From positions 1-41,644 of the forward strand of contig ONGE01000024.1 in assembly GCA_900317325.1 (NCBI GenBank): 41,644 bases of DNA, written 5' to 3'. The position numbers and the translations under genes are program-made. How positions within the stretch are numbered: position 1 is the first letter of the stretch; the number at the start of each line of letters is the position of its first letter. Origin of the DNA: an uncultured Prevotellaceae bacterium (GTDB taxonomy: Bacteria > Bacteroidota > Bacteroidia > Bacteroidales > Muribaculaceae). The notes under the pieces were generated by a model. The model had not been told where the DNA came from. It was given only the letters and a program-made list of their open reading frames with translations, and searched no databases. This document shows positions 1 through 8,872 of the stretch, piece by piece.

Positions 1-23
1 TTTCCTCTTCAATCCTCAGAGGA

Positions 24-58
24 CAAAGGTAATACAATAATCCGAGCCAAGCATAAAG
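24..58 (-). promoter_or_regulatory. Possible promoter pointing out of the left edge
   Basis: On the minus strand a perfect TAnnTTTG element (TACCTTTG) lies at 31-24. The upstream -33 element is poor (TATG at the expected spacing). It would drive a gene left of the window, divergent from the first plus-strand gene. The rest of 1-185 is A+T-rich and shows no gene or clear motif. Confidence 0.35.
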
Positions 59-185
59 ATTGTTAAAAGTAAAGCAAAAACTTGGATTGCAACATAGAAA
101 GCTAAAGGTTGTTTTATTGAGCGAAATAGGCAGTAAAAAACTTTCAGGGTCAACTACTATATCGTTCCCAAAATCAAAATAAATT

Positions 186-217
186 TTGTTTTTCCGCTCG
201 GGTTGCATTACCTTTGC
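186..217 (+). promoter_or_regulatory. Bacteroidetes-type promoter
   Basis: TTTG at 186-189 and TACCTTTG at 210-217 are separated by 20 bp, matching the -33/-7 consensus of the primary sigma factor in Bacteroidetes. It lies upstream of the membrane protein gene starting near 257/284. Confidence 0.75.
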
Positions 218-283
218 ACTTCAGAACCATTATAACTATACCGAATAACTGCTAGGTTGGAAAGTTTGAAGAACAGATGGACG

Positions 284-1747
284 ATGCCAGGAATGCTGTT
301 GCGGCTGGTAGAGGTGATCGCAGTGGTTGTGCTCGCCGTAGTCGCGACGCGCCATTTCGGCTATGCCGATGGGGCGCGCATCACCGCCGCCTATCTCGTC
401 GCCTATCTTGTTCCCCTGACCGTTCTCAAGCGAGCCCGTGGCACCAGCCATGCGGCACATCTGGTGCTGCTGCTGATAGCTATTTTCCTGGCCTGGGTGT
501 CGTTTGACTCATTGATGCGATGGGTGAGACTTGAAGGCTACTCGTTGCAGCGTCCCAATCTGGACGGCGATGCGCGCCAGTATTACAAGTGGGCCTTGTA
601 TCATTTTGACGGCAGCGTGGAACCCACGCAGGTAGTCTTCTCGGGTTTCCCCTTAATGATGGTGGGACTGTGGAAAGTGCTGGGATTGAGTGTCGTATGG
701 CCTCAAGCCATGAACCAGATGTGCACATTGACATCGGTGGTGCTTACCGGCATGACCACGCGCCGCGTGCTGGCCGGCCGCGTCTCGCGCTCGCCCGAGG
801 GCTTGGTGCTGGGAGGCATGGCACTGATGCTCCTGCTGCCCTATTATCTCATGTCGGGCATCTGTATCCTGAAGGAAGGAGTCCTCTTCTTGTCGGTGGC
901 GATGGCCGGCTACTCGCTGGCGTCGATGGTTACCGACGATGAGAACCGTCATCACCTGTGGCGGGATATCGCCCTGTTTGTGCTGGCATGCCTGCTGATG
1001 ACCTTTGTTCGTACCACATTCCTGTATGTGCTGCTGCTGGGCGTGGTGGTCATGACGTTGCCTCACTGGCGTCGTGACTGGGTGCTGTCGTTGTGCCTGA
1101 TAGGCGTAATCTTCGTGTTGTTGATCGTGGGCAATCATTTTGCGTCATATTCCTTCGGCCGTCATGCCGAGATCGTGAGCGGCGGCTGGAATATGCAGCG
1201 CCTGTTCACCCGTAACACCGAAGCCATCTATAAACGCATCCTCGGCTATTATTTCCTGTACTCGCCCTGGCACAAGCTGGCGCTCTTGCCCATCACCATG
1301 TCGGTGCAGTTCATCCTGCCCTTGCCGTGGTTGCCCGCCTCGGCCGATCCCAACCTGCTGAGCATCTTCTGCCGCGTTTCCTACGGTTGGTATCTGGTTG
1401 GCGGCGTTTTCTGGTTCTACGTGCTGTTCATGAGTTGGCGCCGCCACGACAACATCGGCATGTGGGTGTGGTGGCCGGTGATTTACTACATGATTCTGGC
1501 CTATATCATGGGCGGGACGACGGTGCGTTATCTGTTGCCCGTCGAGACGATGATGATGCCCGCCGTGGTGTATGTGCTGTGCCGTGTGAGGGAAAGACGC
1601 TGGCGCCGTCCGTTCGTGTGGTGGATGTGTTGCCTGGTAGTGATAGTGGCGCTGGCGCTGCTGGTATGCCTTGAACTGCAGCGAGGTGTCGTGTCCTCGT
1701 TCCTGCATCTGCCTCCCTTATCCCACTATTTCCCCTCGTTGCCCTAA
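284..1747 (+). CDS. Polytopic membrane protein, GT-C-like, function unknown
   Basis: About 490 residues, mostly hydrophobic, with roughly ten to twelve predicted transmembrane helices and short charged loops. After the first three helices there is a soluble loop with a DGDARQYY motif, and an acidic residue in the first long loop is typical of membrane glycosyltransferases of the GT-C fold. Helices then alternate to a short C-terminal tail. I do not recognise a specific family; a dolichol/polyprenyl-sugar-using transferase or an oligosaccharide-repeat polymerase-like protein is an inference from topology only. The start is uncertain: an in-frame TTG at 257 would add nine residues with three basic ones, while ATG at 284 is the first ATG; both are downstream of the promoter. 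The gene stands alone and ends in a strong terminator. Confidence 0.8.
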   Translation: MPGMLLRLVEVIAVVVLAVVATRHFGYADGARITAAYLVAYLVPLTVLKRARGTSHAAHLVLLLIAIFLAWVSFDSLMRWVRLEGYSLQRPNLDGDARQYYKWALYHFDGSVEPTQVVFSGFPLMMVGLWKVLGLSVVWPQAMNQMCTLTSVVLTGMTTRRVLAGRVSRSPEGLVLGGMALMLLLPYYLMSGICILKEGVLFLSVAMAGYSLASMVTDDENRHHLWRDIALFVLACLLMTFVRTTFLYVLLLGVVVMTLPHWRRDWVLSLCLIGVIFVLLIVGNHFASYSFGRHAEIVSGGWNMQRLFTRNTEAIYKRILGYYFLYSPWHKLALLPITMSVQFILPLPWLPASADPNLLSIFCRVSYGWYLVGGVFWFYVLFMSWRRHDNIGMWVWWPVIYYMILAYIMGGTTVRYLLPVETMMMPAVVYVLCRVRERRWRRPFVWWMCCLVVIVALALLVCLELQRGVVSSFLHLPPLSHYFPSLP

Positions 1748-1776
1748 CGTTAGTTTTCAAGTATCAGATTGACAGG

Positions 1777-1813
1777 ACGATTGGTCGCCAACAAGGGCGG
1801 TTAGTCGTTTTTT
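1777..1813 (+). terminator. Rho-independent terminator
   Basis: A 13-bp stem (1777-1789 with 1796-1808, several G-U pairs in RNA) with a six-base loop is followed by a run of T. It sits 30 bp after the stop of the membrane protein gene. Confidence 0.75.
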
Positions 1814-1931
1814 GCAGGTCGTTTATCGGTGAGAACGGGCTGCTCATCGTTTATTCAAAACGGTAAGTTAAACTTCGGGGACGCGCTGTGTGTCTAAGAG
1901 TCAGAAAACAACTACTTAAAACACTACAACG

Positions 1932-2615
1932 ATGAAAAAGACGATTATCTTGAGCTTGATTTGCATGATGCTGGCATTGCCTGCGATTGCCCAACCCGGT
2001 CGATATTATGGCCGTAGCCCTCAGCCCCGCGTGCAGACCGTAGGCCGTCACGGTAACGAATACATTGCTTGGCACCGCTACTACTTCGGACTTCGCGTGG
2101 GCATGAATGCCTCTCACGTGAGCAGCGAGAGCCCACTGCTGGACGGCAGCAGTGTCAAGACAGGCCTGAACATCGGTCTTGCCGCCGGCACCCAGCTCAC
2201 CTACCGCGCTCCGCTATTCCTGGAAACCGGTCTCTATTACAGCCAGAAGGGTGGCAAGAGCGGCCGAGGCGCCGACAAATTCACCTACGACCTGAACTAT
2301 CTTGAAGTTCCCCTGCTCATCAAGTACAAGCATTTTGTGGGCAACCAGACGAGCATCCAGCCCTATGCGGGCGGTTATCTGGCCCTGGGGACCGACGGAA
2401 ACATCAAGAATTACGGAACACGAACAGCATTCAGCTCCTTTGACAACGGCTATTTCAACCGCTTTGACGGAGGCCTCAAGATCGGTTGCGGCGTAGGCTT
2501 CAACATGCTCTACCTGGATGCGAGCTACGATATAGGCTTGTCTAACATCGGGCAAGACAATTTCGACGACACTCACAATGGGTGCTTCACGTTAAACATA
2601 GGTGTGAACTTTTAG
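1932..2615 (+). CDS. Outer-membrane beta-barrel protein, PorT-like family
   Basis: A 227-residue exported protein. Residues 1-20 form a signal peptide (two Lys, hydrophobic core, AIA before Gln21). The mature part resembles the outer-membrane beta-barrel domain common in Bacteroidetes: GLRVGMNASH opening strand, ETGLYYSQKGGK second-strand motif, LEVPLLIKYK in the middle, and alternating aromatic strands ending in NIGVNF with a terminal Phe, as expected for BAM insertion. About eight strands fit the length. The cargo or partner cannot be read from the sequence. The gene lies between terminators at 1777-1813 and 2647-2685, so it is monocistronic. No convincing TAnnTTTG promoter was seen in the 180 bp upstream. 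Confidence 0.85.
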   Translation: MKKTIILSLICMMLALPAIAQPGRYYGRSPQPRVQTVGRHGNEYIAWHRYYFGLRVGMNASHVSSESPLLDGSSVKTGLNIGLAAGTQLTYRAPLFLETGLYYSQKGGKSGRGADKFTYDLNYLEVPLLIKYKHFVGNQTSIQPYAGGYLALGTDGNIKNYGTRTAFSSFDNGYFNRFDGGLKIGCGVGFNMLYLDASYDIGLSNIGQDNFDDTHNGCFTLNIGVNF

Positions 2616-2646
2616 GCTTTTTTGCCAATGACGTAATCTCTGGGCG

Positions 2647-2685
2647 GCGCGTGCCGTTAATTCACACCGATGGCACGCGCTTTTT
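2647..2685 (+). terminator. Rho-independent terminator
   Basis: Perfect 9-bp G+C-rich stem GCGCGTGCC/GGCACGCGC (2647-2655 and 2672-2680) followed by five T, 31 bp after the stop of the beta-barrel gene. Confidence 0.85.
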
Positions 2686-2719
2686 CTGGCAAAAATGTTA
2701 AAAATGCCGATTTTATCAT

Positions 2720-2727
2720 TACTTTTG
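2720..2727 (+). promoter_or_regulatory. Promoter -7 element
   Basis: TACTTTTG at 2720-2727 matches TAnnTTTG; the -33 region (near 2697-2700) is a poor match. It is 33 bp before the lipoprotein start codon. Confidence 0.55.
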
Positions 2728-2759
2728 CAACAAGATTAACAATTTAAAATTCACGCGCT

Positions 2760-3275
2760 ATGAAAAAGATTTACTACATGATGCTTTTAGCATTAGTGTC
2801 GATGACAATGACTTCATGTCACGACTGGGATTCTCCCTACTATGTTGACGATATCGTAGGCAGCTGGATTTCCTACTACGGACATGACATGTACGGCGAA
2901 TACGATATCATGGGTTACGACGCGGTGAGATACGATTTCTATGGCAACTACACTGGCCGTTACACCTACTATTCCTACTACGGTCTGGATTATGTTGACT
3001 TTGACTGGTCAACCTATGGTGACCGCCTGATCATCCACTACTATGATGGTGACAGCGAGTACCTGTACTACGGCTACGATCGCAACGGCGACCTGATCCT
3101 GTCGACCGACAGCCGCTTCTACCAGTACACAGCCTACCGTCCCGTCGGCTACTATGATCAAGCCAAGGCGCTGCCTGAGGTTGACAAAGCCGCCAAAGTG
3201 GAGAAAACGACAGCAGAGAAAATGACAGCAGTGAAATCCATCTCACGCGCCATCAAGGCAAGAGACAAGGAGTAA
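2760..3275 (+). CDS. Tyr-rich putative lipoprotein
   Basis: A 171-residue protein with a lipoprotein-type N-terminus: MKKIYYMMLLALVSMTMTSC, with Cys20 the probable lipidation site (Met at -3 is not the commonest lipobox residue). Asp22 and Trp23 follow. The mature part begins with an IVGSWISYYG motif like the GTW motif that opens small lipocalin-like domains of Bacteroidetes. It then carries an exceptional number of Tyr residues, alternating with Gly and Asp, up to about residue 130. The last 35 residues are a Lys/Ala-rich charged tail without Tyr. Function unknown; a small surface beta-barrel or sheet is the best inference. It has its own promoter element and a shared terminator with the convergent sdh operon. 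Confidence 0.8.
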   Translation: MKKIYYMMLLALVSMTMTSCHDWDSPYYVDDIVGSWISYYGHDMYGEYDIMGYDAVRYDFYGNYTGRYTYYSYYGLDYVDFDWSTYGDRLIIHYYDGDSEYLYYGYDRNGDLILSTDSRFYQYTAYRPVGYYDQAKALPEVDKAAKVEKTTAEKMTAVKSISRAIKARDKE

Positions 3276-3328
3276 ACAGGATAGCCAATCGCACCATTAC
3301 CGGTGTGAGCCAAACCGGCTAAAACAAT

Positions 3329-3361
3329 CAAGCCGCGGGAACGAAACTCCCGCGGCTTGTT
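3329..3361. terminator. Bidirectional terminator between convergent genes
   Basis: Perfect 12-bp stem (3329-3340 and 3348-3359) with a seven-base loop. T-rich sequence follows on both strands. It lies between the lipoprotein gene (+) and the end of sdhB (-), so it can serve both. Confidence 0.85.
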
Positions 3362-3386
3362 GTTGGATTGAGGTTGGTCTTGCCGT

Positions 3387-4142
3387 TTAATCGGCGCACT
3401 TGGCGCAGATGAACTCGCGGTTCAAGCGAGCGATGTTGCTCAGCTTGATGTTCTTGGGGCACTCGGCGGCACAGGCACCAGTGTTGGTGCAGTTACCGAA
3501 TCCCAGCTCGTCCATCTTGGCCAGCATGGCCTTCACGCGGCGCTTGGCCTCGGCACGTCCCTGGGGCAGCAGCGCGAACTGGCTGACCTTGGCGCTGAGG
3601 AACAGCATGGCCGAACCATTCTTGCAGGCAGCAACACAGGCACCGCAACCGATGCAGGTAGCGCTGTCCATAGCCTCGTCGGCGGCCTCCTTGCTGATGG
3701 GGATGGCGTTAGCATCCTGTGCACCGCCAGTCTGGAAGCTGACGTAACCACCGGCCTGCTGAATCTGGTCGAAGGCGTTGCGGTTGACCATCAAGTCCTT
3801 GATTACGGGGAAAGCAGCCGAGCGCCAGGGCTCCACCGTGATGGTGTCGCCATCCTTGAAGCGGCGCATGTAGAGCTGGCAAGTGGTAGCACCCGTTGCG
3901 GGACCGTGGGGATGACCGTTGACATAGAGTGAGCACATACCGCAGATACCCTCGCGGCAATCGTGGTCGAAGGTGACAGGCTCCTCGCCCTTCTCGATGA
4001 GTTGCTCGTTGAGGATGTCCATCATCTCGAGGAAGGAGGTGTCGGTGGGGATGTCGTGCATCTCGTAGGTCTCAAAGCGGCCTTTTTCATGAGCATTGGC
4101 CTGACGCCAAACCTTAAGTTTGAAGCTTATACTAGTATCCAT
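3387..4142 (-). CDS. sdhB: Succinate dehydrogenase/fumarate reductase iron-sulfur subunit
   Basis: A 251-residue electron-transfer subunit carrying electrons between the flavoprotein and the membrane cytochrome b. Three cluster sites are visible: Cys62, Cys67, Cys70 and Cys88 for [2Fe-2S]; Cys163, Cys166 and Cys169 starting the [4Fe-4S] site; and Cys173, Cys218, Cys224 and Cys228 for the remaining cluster ligands. The length is normal for the Bacteroidetes type. It is the last gene of sdhC-sdhA-sdhB, 28 bp after sdhA. In anaerobic Bacteroidales this complex usually works as a menaquinol:fumarate reductase making succinate, so frdB is an equally good name; the direction cannot be told from sequence. 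Confidence 0.96.
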   Translation of the reverse strand: MDTSISFKLKVWRQANAHEKGRFETYEMHDIPTDTSFLEMMDILNEQLIEKGEEPVTFDHDCREGICGMCSLYVNGHPHGPATGATTCQLYMRRFKDGDTITVEPWRSAAFPVIKDLMVNRNAFDQIQQAGGYVSFQTGGAQDANAIPISKEAADEAMDSATCIGCGACVAACKNGSAMLFLSAKVSQFALLPQGRAEAKRRVKAMLAKMDELGFGNCTNTGACAAECPKNIKLSNIARLNREFICAKCAD

Positions 4143-4170
4143 TGTATTCGATGAATTTTAATGTGGTTGA

Positions 4171-6171
4171 TTATGACTTGTAGTTACGCGTCTGGACCTT
4201 GATGGCCTCGTAGTGGAGCGGCTCCTTGATGAGCGTGGGAGCAGTCTCATCGTCACCGTTGTACTTCCAGCAAGCGACATAGAAGAAGTTCTCGTCGTCG
4301 CGCTTGGCCTCACCTTCCTCGGTCTGATGCTCCTCGCGGAAGTGGCCACCGCAGCTCTCGTGGCGGTTCAAGGCATCATAGGCGATCAGCTCGCCCATGG
4401 TGATGAAGTCGCGCAGGCGGAAAGCCTTGTCAAGCTCGATGTTCATGCCCTCTTGGGTGCCGGGGATGAACAGGTTGGTCTCGAATTCCTTGCGCAGGTC
4501 TTTGAGTTTCTTCAATGCGGTCTCGAGGCTCTCCTTGGTGCGAGCCATGCCCACATAGTCCCACATCACGTTACCCAGCTCCTTGTGGATGCTGTCGACC
4601 GAACGTTTACCCTTGATGCTCATCAAGTGGTCGAGGTTGGCCTGTACCTTCTTCTCGGCAGCGTCGAACTCGGGCGTGTCGGTTGTGAAGTGAGGCACGG
4701 TGATCTGGTCACTCAGGTAGTTCTGGATGGTGTAGGGGAGAACGAAGTAACCGTCGGCCAGACCCTGCATCAGCGCCGAAGCACCGAGGCGGTTAGCACC
4801 GTGGTCACTGAAGTTGCACTCACCGATGGCGAACAGACCCTTGATGCTGGTCTGGAGTTCATAGTCAACCCAGATGCCGCCCATGGTGTAGTGGATGGCG
4901 GGATAGATCATCATGGGGTTGTAGTACTTCACGCCGTTGATCTCGTTGGCGAGCTCACCGGGATTCACGTCGGTGATTTCCTCATACATGTCGAACAGGT
5001 TGCCGTAGCGCTGACGAATCACGTCGATGCCCAGGCGGTTGATGGCCTCGCTGAAGTCGAGGAACACAGCCTTGCCGGTGTTGTTCACGCCGAAGCCCTT
5101 GTCGCAGCGCTCCTTGGCGGCACGGCTGGCCACGTCACGGGGCACGAGGTTACCGAAGGCCGGGTAGCGGCGCTCCAGGTAGTAGTCGCGCTCCTCCTCG
5201 GGGATGTCACTGCCCTTGATCTGACCTGCCTGCAGCTTCTTGGCGTCCTCGATGTTCTTGGGCACCCAGATGCGACCGTCGTTACGGAGCGACTCACTCA
5301 TCAGCGTCAGCTTGGACTGCTTGTCACCGTGAACGGGGATACAGGTGGGATGAATCTGCACGTAGGCGGGGTTAGCGAAGTAAGCGCCGTGGCGATAGCA
5401 AGCCATAGCAGCCGAGCAGTTGCAACCCATAGCGTTGGTGCTCAGGAAGTAGGTGTTACCATAACCACCGGTGGCGATTACCACAGCGTGGGCGGCAAAG
5501 CGCTCGAGCTTACCGGTTACCAGGTTCTTGGCGATGATACCGCGTGCACGGCCGTCGATGATGACCACGTCGTGCATCTCGTAGCGGTTGTAGCTCTTTA
5601 CCTTGCCGGCATGGATCATGCGGTTTAGGCTCGAGTAGGCACCGAGCAGCAGCTGCTGACCGGTCTGACCCTTGGCGTAGAACGTGCGGCTCACCTGAGC
5701 GCCACCGAATGAACGGTTGGCCAGCAGACCGCCGTACTCACGAGCGAAGGGAACACCCTGTGCCACGCACTGGTCGATGATATTGTTGGACACCTCGGCC
5801 AGGCGGTAAACGTTGGCCTCGCGAGCGCGATAGTCACCACCCTTAACGGTGTCGTAGAACAAGCGGTAAACCGAGTCACCGTCGTTCTGGTAGTTCTTGG
5901 CTGCGTTGATACCACCCTGTGCAGCAATCGAGTGAGCGCGGCGGGGCGAATCCTGGATGCAGAAGTTCAGCACGTTGAAGCCCATCTCGCCCAGCGTGGC
6001 GGCTGCCGACGCACCAGCCAGACCGGTACCCACGACGATGATGTCGAGGCGGCGCTTGTTGGCGGGGTTGACGAGTTTCTGATGAGCCTTATAGTTGGTC
6101 CACTTCTCAGCGATGGGTCCCTCGGGAATCTTGGAATCGATGGGCTGAGCGTTCATTTTGTTTTCTTCCAT
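4171..6171 (-). CDS. sdhA: Succinate dehydrogenase/fumarate reductase flavoprotein subunit
   Basis: A 666-residue catalytic subunit for succinate/fumarate interconversion at the inner face of the membrane. The N-terminal dinucleotide-binding motif is [12 protein letters not shown] (about residues 46-57). His80 in [11 protein letters not shown] is the expected covalent FAD attachment residue. The HPTCIP segment (from His274) and the later [16 protein letters not shown] segment belong to the active site region of the family. The MEENKMNAQ start is used here; Met6 is an alternative. It lies 36 bp after sdhC and 28 bp before sdhB, one transcription unit. The long open frame on the opposite strand is a coding shadow. 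Confidence 0.97.
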   Translation of the reverse strand: MEENKMNAQPIDSKIPEGPIAEKWTNYKAHQKLVNPANKRRLDIIVVGTGLAGASAAATLGEMGFNVLNFCIQDSPRRAHSIAAQGGINAAKNYQNDGDSVYRLFYDTVKGGDYRAREANVYRLAEVSNNIIDQCVAQGVPFAREYGGLLANRSFGGAQVSRTFYAKGQTGQQLLLGAYSSLNRMIHAGKVKSYNRYEMHDVVIIDGRARGIIAKNLVTGKLERFAAHAVVIATGGYGNTYFLSTNAMGCNCSAAMACYRHGAYFANPAYVQIHPTCIPVHGDKQSKLTLMSESLRNDGRIWVPKNIEDAKKLQAGQIKGSDIPEEERDYYLERRYPAFGNLVPRDVASRAAKERCDKGFGVNNTGKAVFLDFSEAINRLGIDVIRQRYGNLFDMYEEITDVNPGELANEINGVKYYNPMMIYPAIHYTMGGIWVDYELQTSIKGLFAIGECNFSDHGANRLGASALMQGLADGYFVLPYTIQNYLSDQITVPHFTTDTPEFDAAEKKVQANLDHLMSIKGKRSVDSIHKELGNVMWDYVGMARTKESLETALKKLKDLRKEFETNLFIPGTQEGMNIELDKAFRLRDFITMGELIAYDALNRHESCGGHFREEHQTEEGEAKRDDENFFYVACWKYNGDDETAPTLIKEPLHYEAIKVQTRNYKS

Positions 6172-6207
6172 TTGTCTAACAAATTTTAAAGGGTTAATAC
6201 TCAGCGA

Positions 6208-6864
6208 TTAGATGGCAAAGAACCAGGTGAAGTAGCAAGCCTCTACAGCAAACAGGATAAACACGATTGAGGCCCACCACTTGGAGATGCACTGCCAGCG
6301 GGGGATCCACTTGTCGTTAGCGGTACCCAGGGTCTGGAAAGCGCTCCAGAAACCGTGGCTGATGTGGAACCACAGGGCAGCAAAGCCGATGAGGTAAACG
6401 GGCAGTACCCACAGCTGGCTAAAGGTGGCCTGCAGGTAGTGGGTGCCGTTCATCACATGGTCACCCATGAGCTCGGGCAACTGCATCTTGGCCCAGAACT
6501 GCACGAGGTGCAGAATGAGGAAGCAGCAAACGATAAGACCCAGCACGAGCATGTTTTGCGATGCCCACTCCACGTCCTTAGGTTTGGAGGTCACTTCATA
6601 GCGGTTATTGCCACGTGCCTTGCGGTTCTGCAGCGTGAGAATGAACGCATAGATGATGTGAATTACAAAGCCGCCCGCCAGGATCAACGTTCCCAGCACG
6701 GCATACCAATTAGCACCAAGGAATTCGCAGATGGCATCATAGTATTCAAACTTGATCATAGCCACTGCATTCATCAGCGCATGGAATGTGACGAATAGAA
6801 CGAGGAAGAGGCCGGTAACCGACATCACCACCTTGCGTCCTACAGATGAATTAGTTAACCACAT
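6208..6864 (-). CDS. sdhC: Succinate dehydrogenase/fumarate reductase cytochrome b subunit
   Basis: A 218-residue membrane anchor with five hydrophobic helices, the single-subunit di-haem form found in Bacteroidetes and epsilonproteobacteria. Several His residues lie inside helices (FHALMNAVAM, FVIHIIYAF, LILHLVQFW, WFHISHGFW) and are the likely haem ligands. It hands electrons between menaquinone and the iron-sulfur subunit. It is the first gene of the operon and has a -7 promoter element about 60 bp upstream. Confidence 0.95.
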   Translation of the reverse strand: MWLTNSSVGRKVVMSVTGLFLVLFVTFHALMNAVAMIKFEYYDAICEFLGANWYAVLGTLILAGGFVIHIIYAFILTLQNRKARGNNRYEVTSKPKDVEWASQNMLVLGLIVCCFLILHLVQFWAKMQLPELMGDHVMNGTHYLQATFSQLWVLPVYLIGFAALWFHISHGFWSAFQTLGTANDKWIPRWQCISKWWASIVFILFAVEACYFTWFFAI

Positions 6865-6925
6865 AAAATTGATGATTTTTTAGTTATTAATTGAATTGTT
6901 ATAATTTAGTCACACAATTATCCTG

Positions 6926-6933
6926 CAAAGATA
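6926..6933 (-). promoter_or_regulatory. Promoter -7 element of the sdhCAB operon
   Basis: TATCTTTG on the minus strand at 6933-6926, about 60 bp before the sdhC start codon. No good -33 match was found. Confidence 0.6.
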
Positions 6934-7034
6934 AGAAAAAAATTGAATATATTGATATTGAATTGCAAAGAATTAATTGTATCAGTATTCTTTCGCACAG
7001 TAAACATGAACTGAGTTATTGGTCATTGTATCAA

Positions 7035-8480
7035 TCAGAAGGCAAACAGATCATCAAGACAGACTTCTTGCAAGATGACGCCGCTGTACATATTGGGCTT
7101 GATGCCGAAGGTGGTAATCATTGTTGGTACAATTGATTTGCGAGTCTTGGAAGCTGACTTGAATGCCTCAACCTTGTTGCGCAGGTTGAGGGAATAATTC
7201 TTATCGATGGTGAATTCTCCAGAACAGAATTTTATCTCACACAGGTTGATAGCCCTGTCTCTGCGGTCTATGAGCAGATCAACCTGTGCACCATTCAGAC
7301 TCTCGGCTCCATCGTCAAGATTTCGCTTCTCCACAAACCAGCTGGATTGTTGACTTAGCACCGAACCGATGCCAAGTGCAGCCTTTACTTGCTTGATGTG
7401 CTCTTTGACCAATTGCTCAAAGCTATATCCCAGCCAGTTGTTTTTCTTAGGGTTATCTAGCATATGTGTCCAAAAATGTTCATCCTGTCCATAATTATCT
7501 TTAATGAAGCGGTAATAAAACAGGGTGTAGAAATCGGTCAGTTGAAAGATTTGTCCCTTGGTCTTGCGGCCAAAATACTGATAGTTCCTGACAAAGCCGC
7601 ATTTTATCAGGTTCTTGAGAGCCTGTGACGTGGAACCGTTGTCTGGCAACTTGGACACAGCAATGATTTCTTCTCGAGTCAGTCCCATCCGCTTGCTCAC
7701 CAAGGCTTCCACAATGCGTACATACACGTCGGAATTGAAAAACAGGGTGTCATACAGGTTGTCAAATTCATCCCAAAGTTTTCCGTTCATTCTAAAGAAA
7801 CAATTGTCGATGTTGTCGGCCAACGTGCGGCCAGGCTCCAGTTGCTTCAAATAATAAGGAATTCCGCCCATGACCATATAGATTTGAGCAATCTCAAATC
7901 GTTCTAGCAAAATCCCCTGGCTGGTTAAGTACTGCTCGGTCTCGGCTAGGGTGAACGGCCTAAGAAATATCTTGCTGTCGGCACGATTGTATAGACCGCC
8001 TTTCTGCTTGAACAATTTGTTGATAATCCAATTGGTGGCACTGCCACAGATGACAAGCAACAAATCAGACTGGCTGTTGCCCCAACTGTTCCAGAACCAT
8101 TCAAAAGCTTCCAAAAAATGACTGCCACGGGTGTCCATCCAGGGCAACTCATCAATGAACAACACGCGCTTGTGTCCGGTTTTGGTGTTTTTAAGGTATG
8201 TCTTGAGTTGGTCAAAGGCTTCCATCCAACTCGTTGGCAAAGTCCAGGAGTCATCGTTTGAGTATTCTCTCAAAGCCCTGACGAAATTATCGAGTTGAGT
8301 CACTAGACGGGCGTTATGTAACCCTGTCACCTTAAAGGCAAATTGTTCATCATTAAACGCATGATTGACGAGGTAGGTCTTTCCTACACGGCGGCGACCA
8401 TAGACCACAACCAATTCGGCTTCATCTGACGAATAAAGTCGTTTCAGCTCTTTTTGTTCCTGCTTGCGACCGATTAGCAT
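7035..8480 (-). CDS. AAA-type ATPase with C-terminal nuclease-like domain (ATPase_2/DUF234)
   Basis: A 481-residue protein. The N-terminal P-loop domain has Walker A GRRRVGKT (28-35), Walker B RVLFIDEL (105-112) and a GSATNWI sensor-like motif near 146-152. A helical/winged-helix region follows. The C-terminal DUF234 region carries Asp401, then Glu415-Ile-Lys417, a PD-(D/E)XK nuclease signature. This family is common in archaea and Bacteroidetes; its biological role is not settled. The frame is open upstream to 8612, but the promoter at 8509-8539 and the match of MLIGRKQEQKEL to family N-termini fix the start at 8480. Its base composition looks A+T-richer than its neighbours, consistent with acquisition by transfer. 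It separates sdh from queA and has no co-transcribed partner. Confidence 0.88.
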   Translation of the reverse strand: MLIGRKQEQKELKRLYSSDEAELVVVYGRRRVGKTYLVNHAFNDEQFAFKVTGLHNARLVTQLDNFVRALREYSNDDSWTLPTSWMEAFDQLKTYLKNTKTGHKRVLFIDELPWMDTRGSHFLEAFEWFWNSWGNSQSDLLLVICGSATNWIINKLFKQKGGLYNRADSKIFLRPFTLAETEQYLTSQGILLERFEIAQIYMVMGGIPYYLKQLEPGRTLADNIDNCFFRMNGKLWDEFDNLYDTLFFNSDVYVRIVEALVSKRMGLTREEIIAVSKLPDNGSTSQALKNLIKCGFVRNYQYFGRKTKGQIFQLTDFYTLFYYRFIKDNYGQDEHFWTHMLDNPKKNNWLGYSFEQLVKEHIKQVKAALGIGSVLSQQSSWFVEKRNLDDGAESLNGAQVDLLIDRRDRAINLCEIKFCSGEFTIDKNYSLNLRNKVEAFKSASKTRKSIVPTMITTFGIKPNMYSGVILQEVCLDDLFAF

Positions 8481-8508
8481 ATTGATTCTTGTGATTTGTT
8501 TTGTGTCA

Positions 8509-8539
8509 CAAAAGTAAGATAAATAATCGAATAGGCAAA
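8509..8539 (-). promoter_or_regulatory. Promoter of the ATPase gene
   Basis: Minus strand TTTG at 8539-8536, a 19-bp spacer and TACTTTTG at 8516-8509. Transcription would begin about 20-25 bases before the ATG at 8480, excluding the longer open frame. The left arm of palindrome 1 begins four bases upstream of the -33 element. Confidence 0.75.
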
Positions 8540-8542
8540 ACG

Positions 8543-8587
8543 AAAGTAGTCGGAATCTCACTTTTTTTTCGAGATTCCGACTACTTT
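8543..8587. repeat. Perfect palindrome 1 (17-bp arms)
   Basis: Arms 8543-8559 and 8571-8587 are perfectly complementary around an 11-base loop that is mostly T. The arms contain AGTCGGAATCTC and its complement. It lies just upstream of the ATPase promoter. It may be an operator, a terminator for a transcript from the right, or the footprint of a mobile element. Confidence 0.75.
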
Positions 8588-8708
8588 GAACTTGTTGTTC
8601 ATGTGAATTCAATGGGAAAACGCTATTTAATCACATGTTAAACAATGATTTATATGTTTTTTTCTTCTAAGGATTGCTTTGTGAATCTATCTTGAATTTA
8701 GCTTTGAA

Positions 8709-8749
8709 AATAGTCGGAATCGCCATAATAAATCGAGATTCCGACTATT
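8709..8749. repeat. Palindrome 2, related to palindrome 1 (13-bp arms)
   Basis: Arms 8709-8721 and 8737-8749 are perfectly complementary around a 15-base loop. Its right side, CGAGATTCCGACTA, is identical to the right side of palindrome 1; the left loop-proximal part has diverged. The 392-bp gap 8481-8872 therefore holds the ATPase promoter, two related palindromes and the queA terminator. The stretch 8588-8708 is A+T-rich and I see nothing in it. Confidence 0.7.
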
Positions 8750-8795
8750 ATTTATATAATTGTTCTGCTTAGAATGCCGTGGTTTTATTGAAGCA

Positions 8796-8842
8796 AAAAT
8801 TTAAGTCTCAAGAATTGCCAAATATTGCAATTCTTGAGACTT
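8796..8842 (-). terminator. Terminator of the queA operon
   Basis: Perfect 16-bp stem (8803-8818 and 8827-8842) with an eight-base loop. Read on the minus strand it is followed by AAATTTTTG. It begins about 30 bp after the queA stop codon. Confidence 0.75.
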
Positions 8843-8872
8843 TATGGTACTTACGATAAAGTGGGGGCTGCT

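Noticed and set aside
4213-5628. A 471-codon open frame on the plus strand opposite sdhA
   Set aside because: It is the antisense shadow of a strongly conserved gene; its Val/His/Leu-rich composition follows from the complement of G+C-biased codons, and it has no promoter or family motif.
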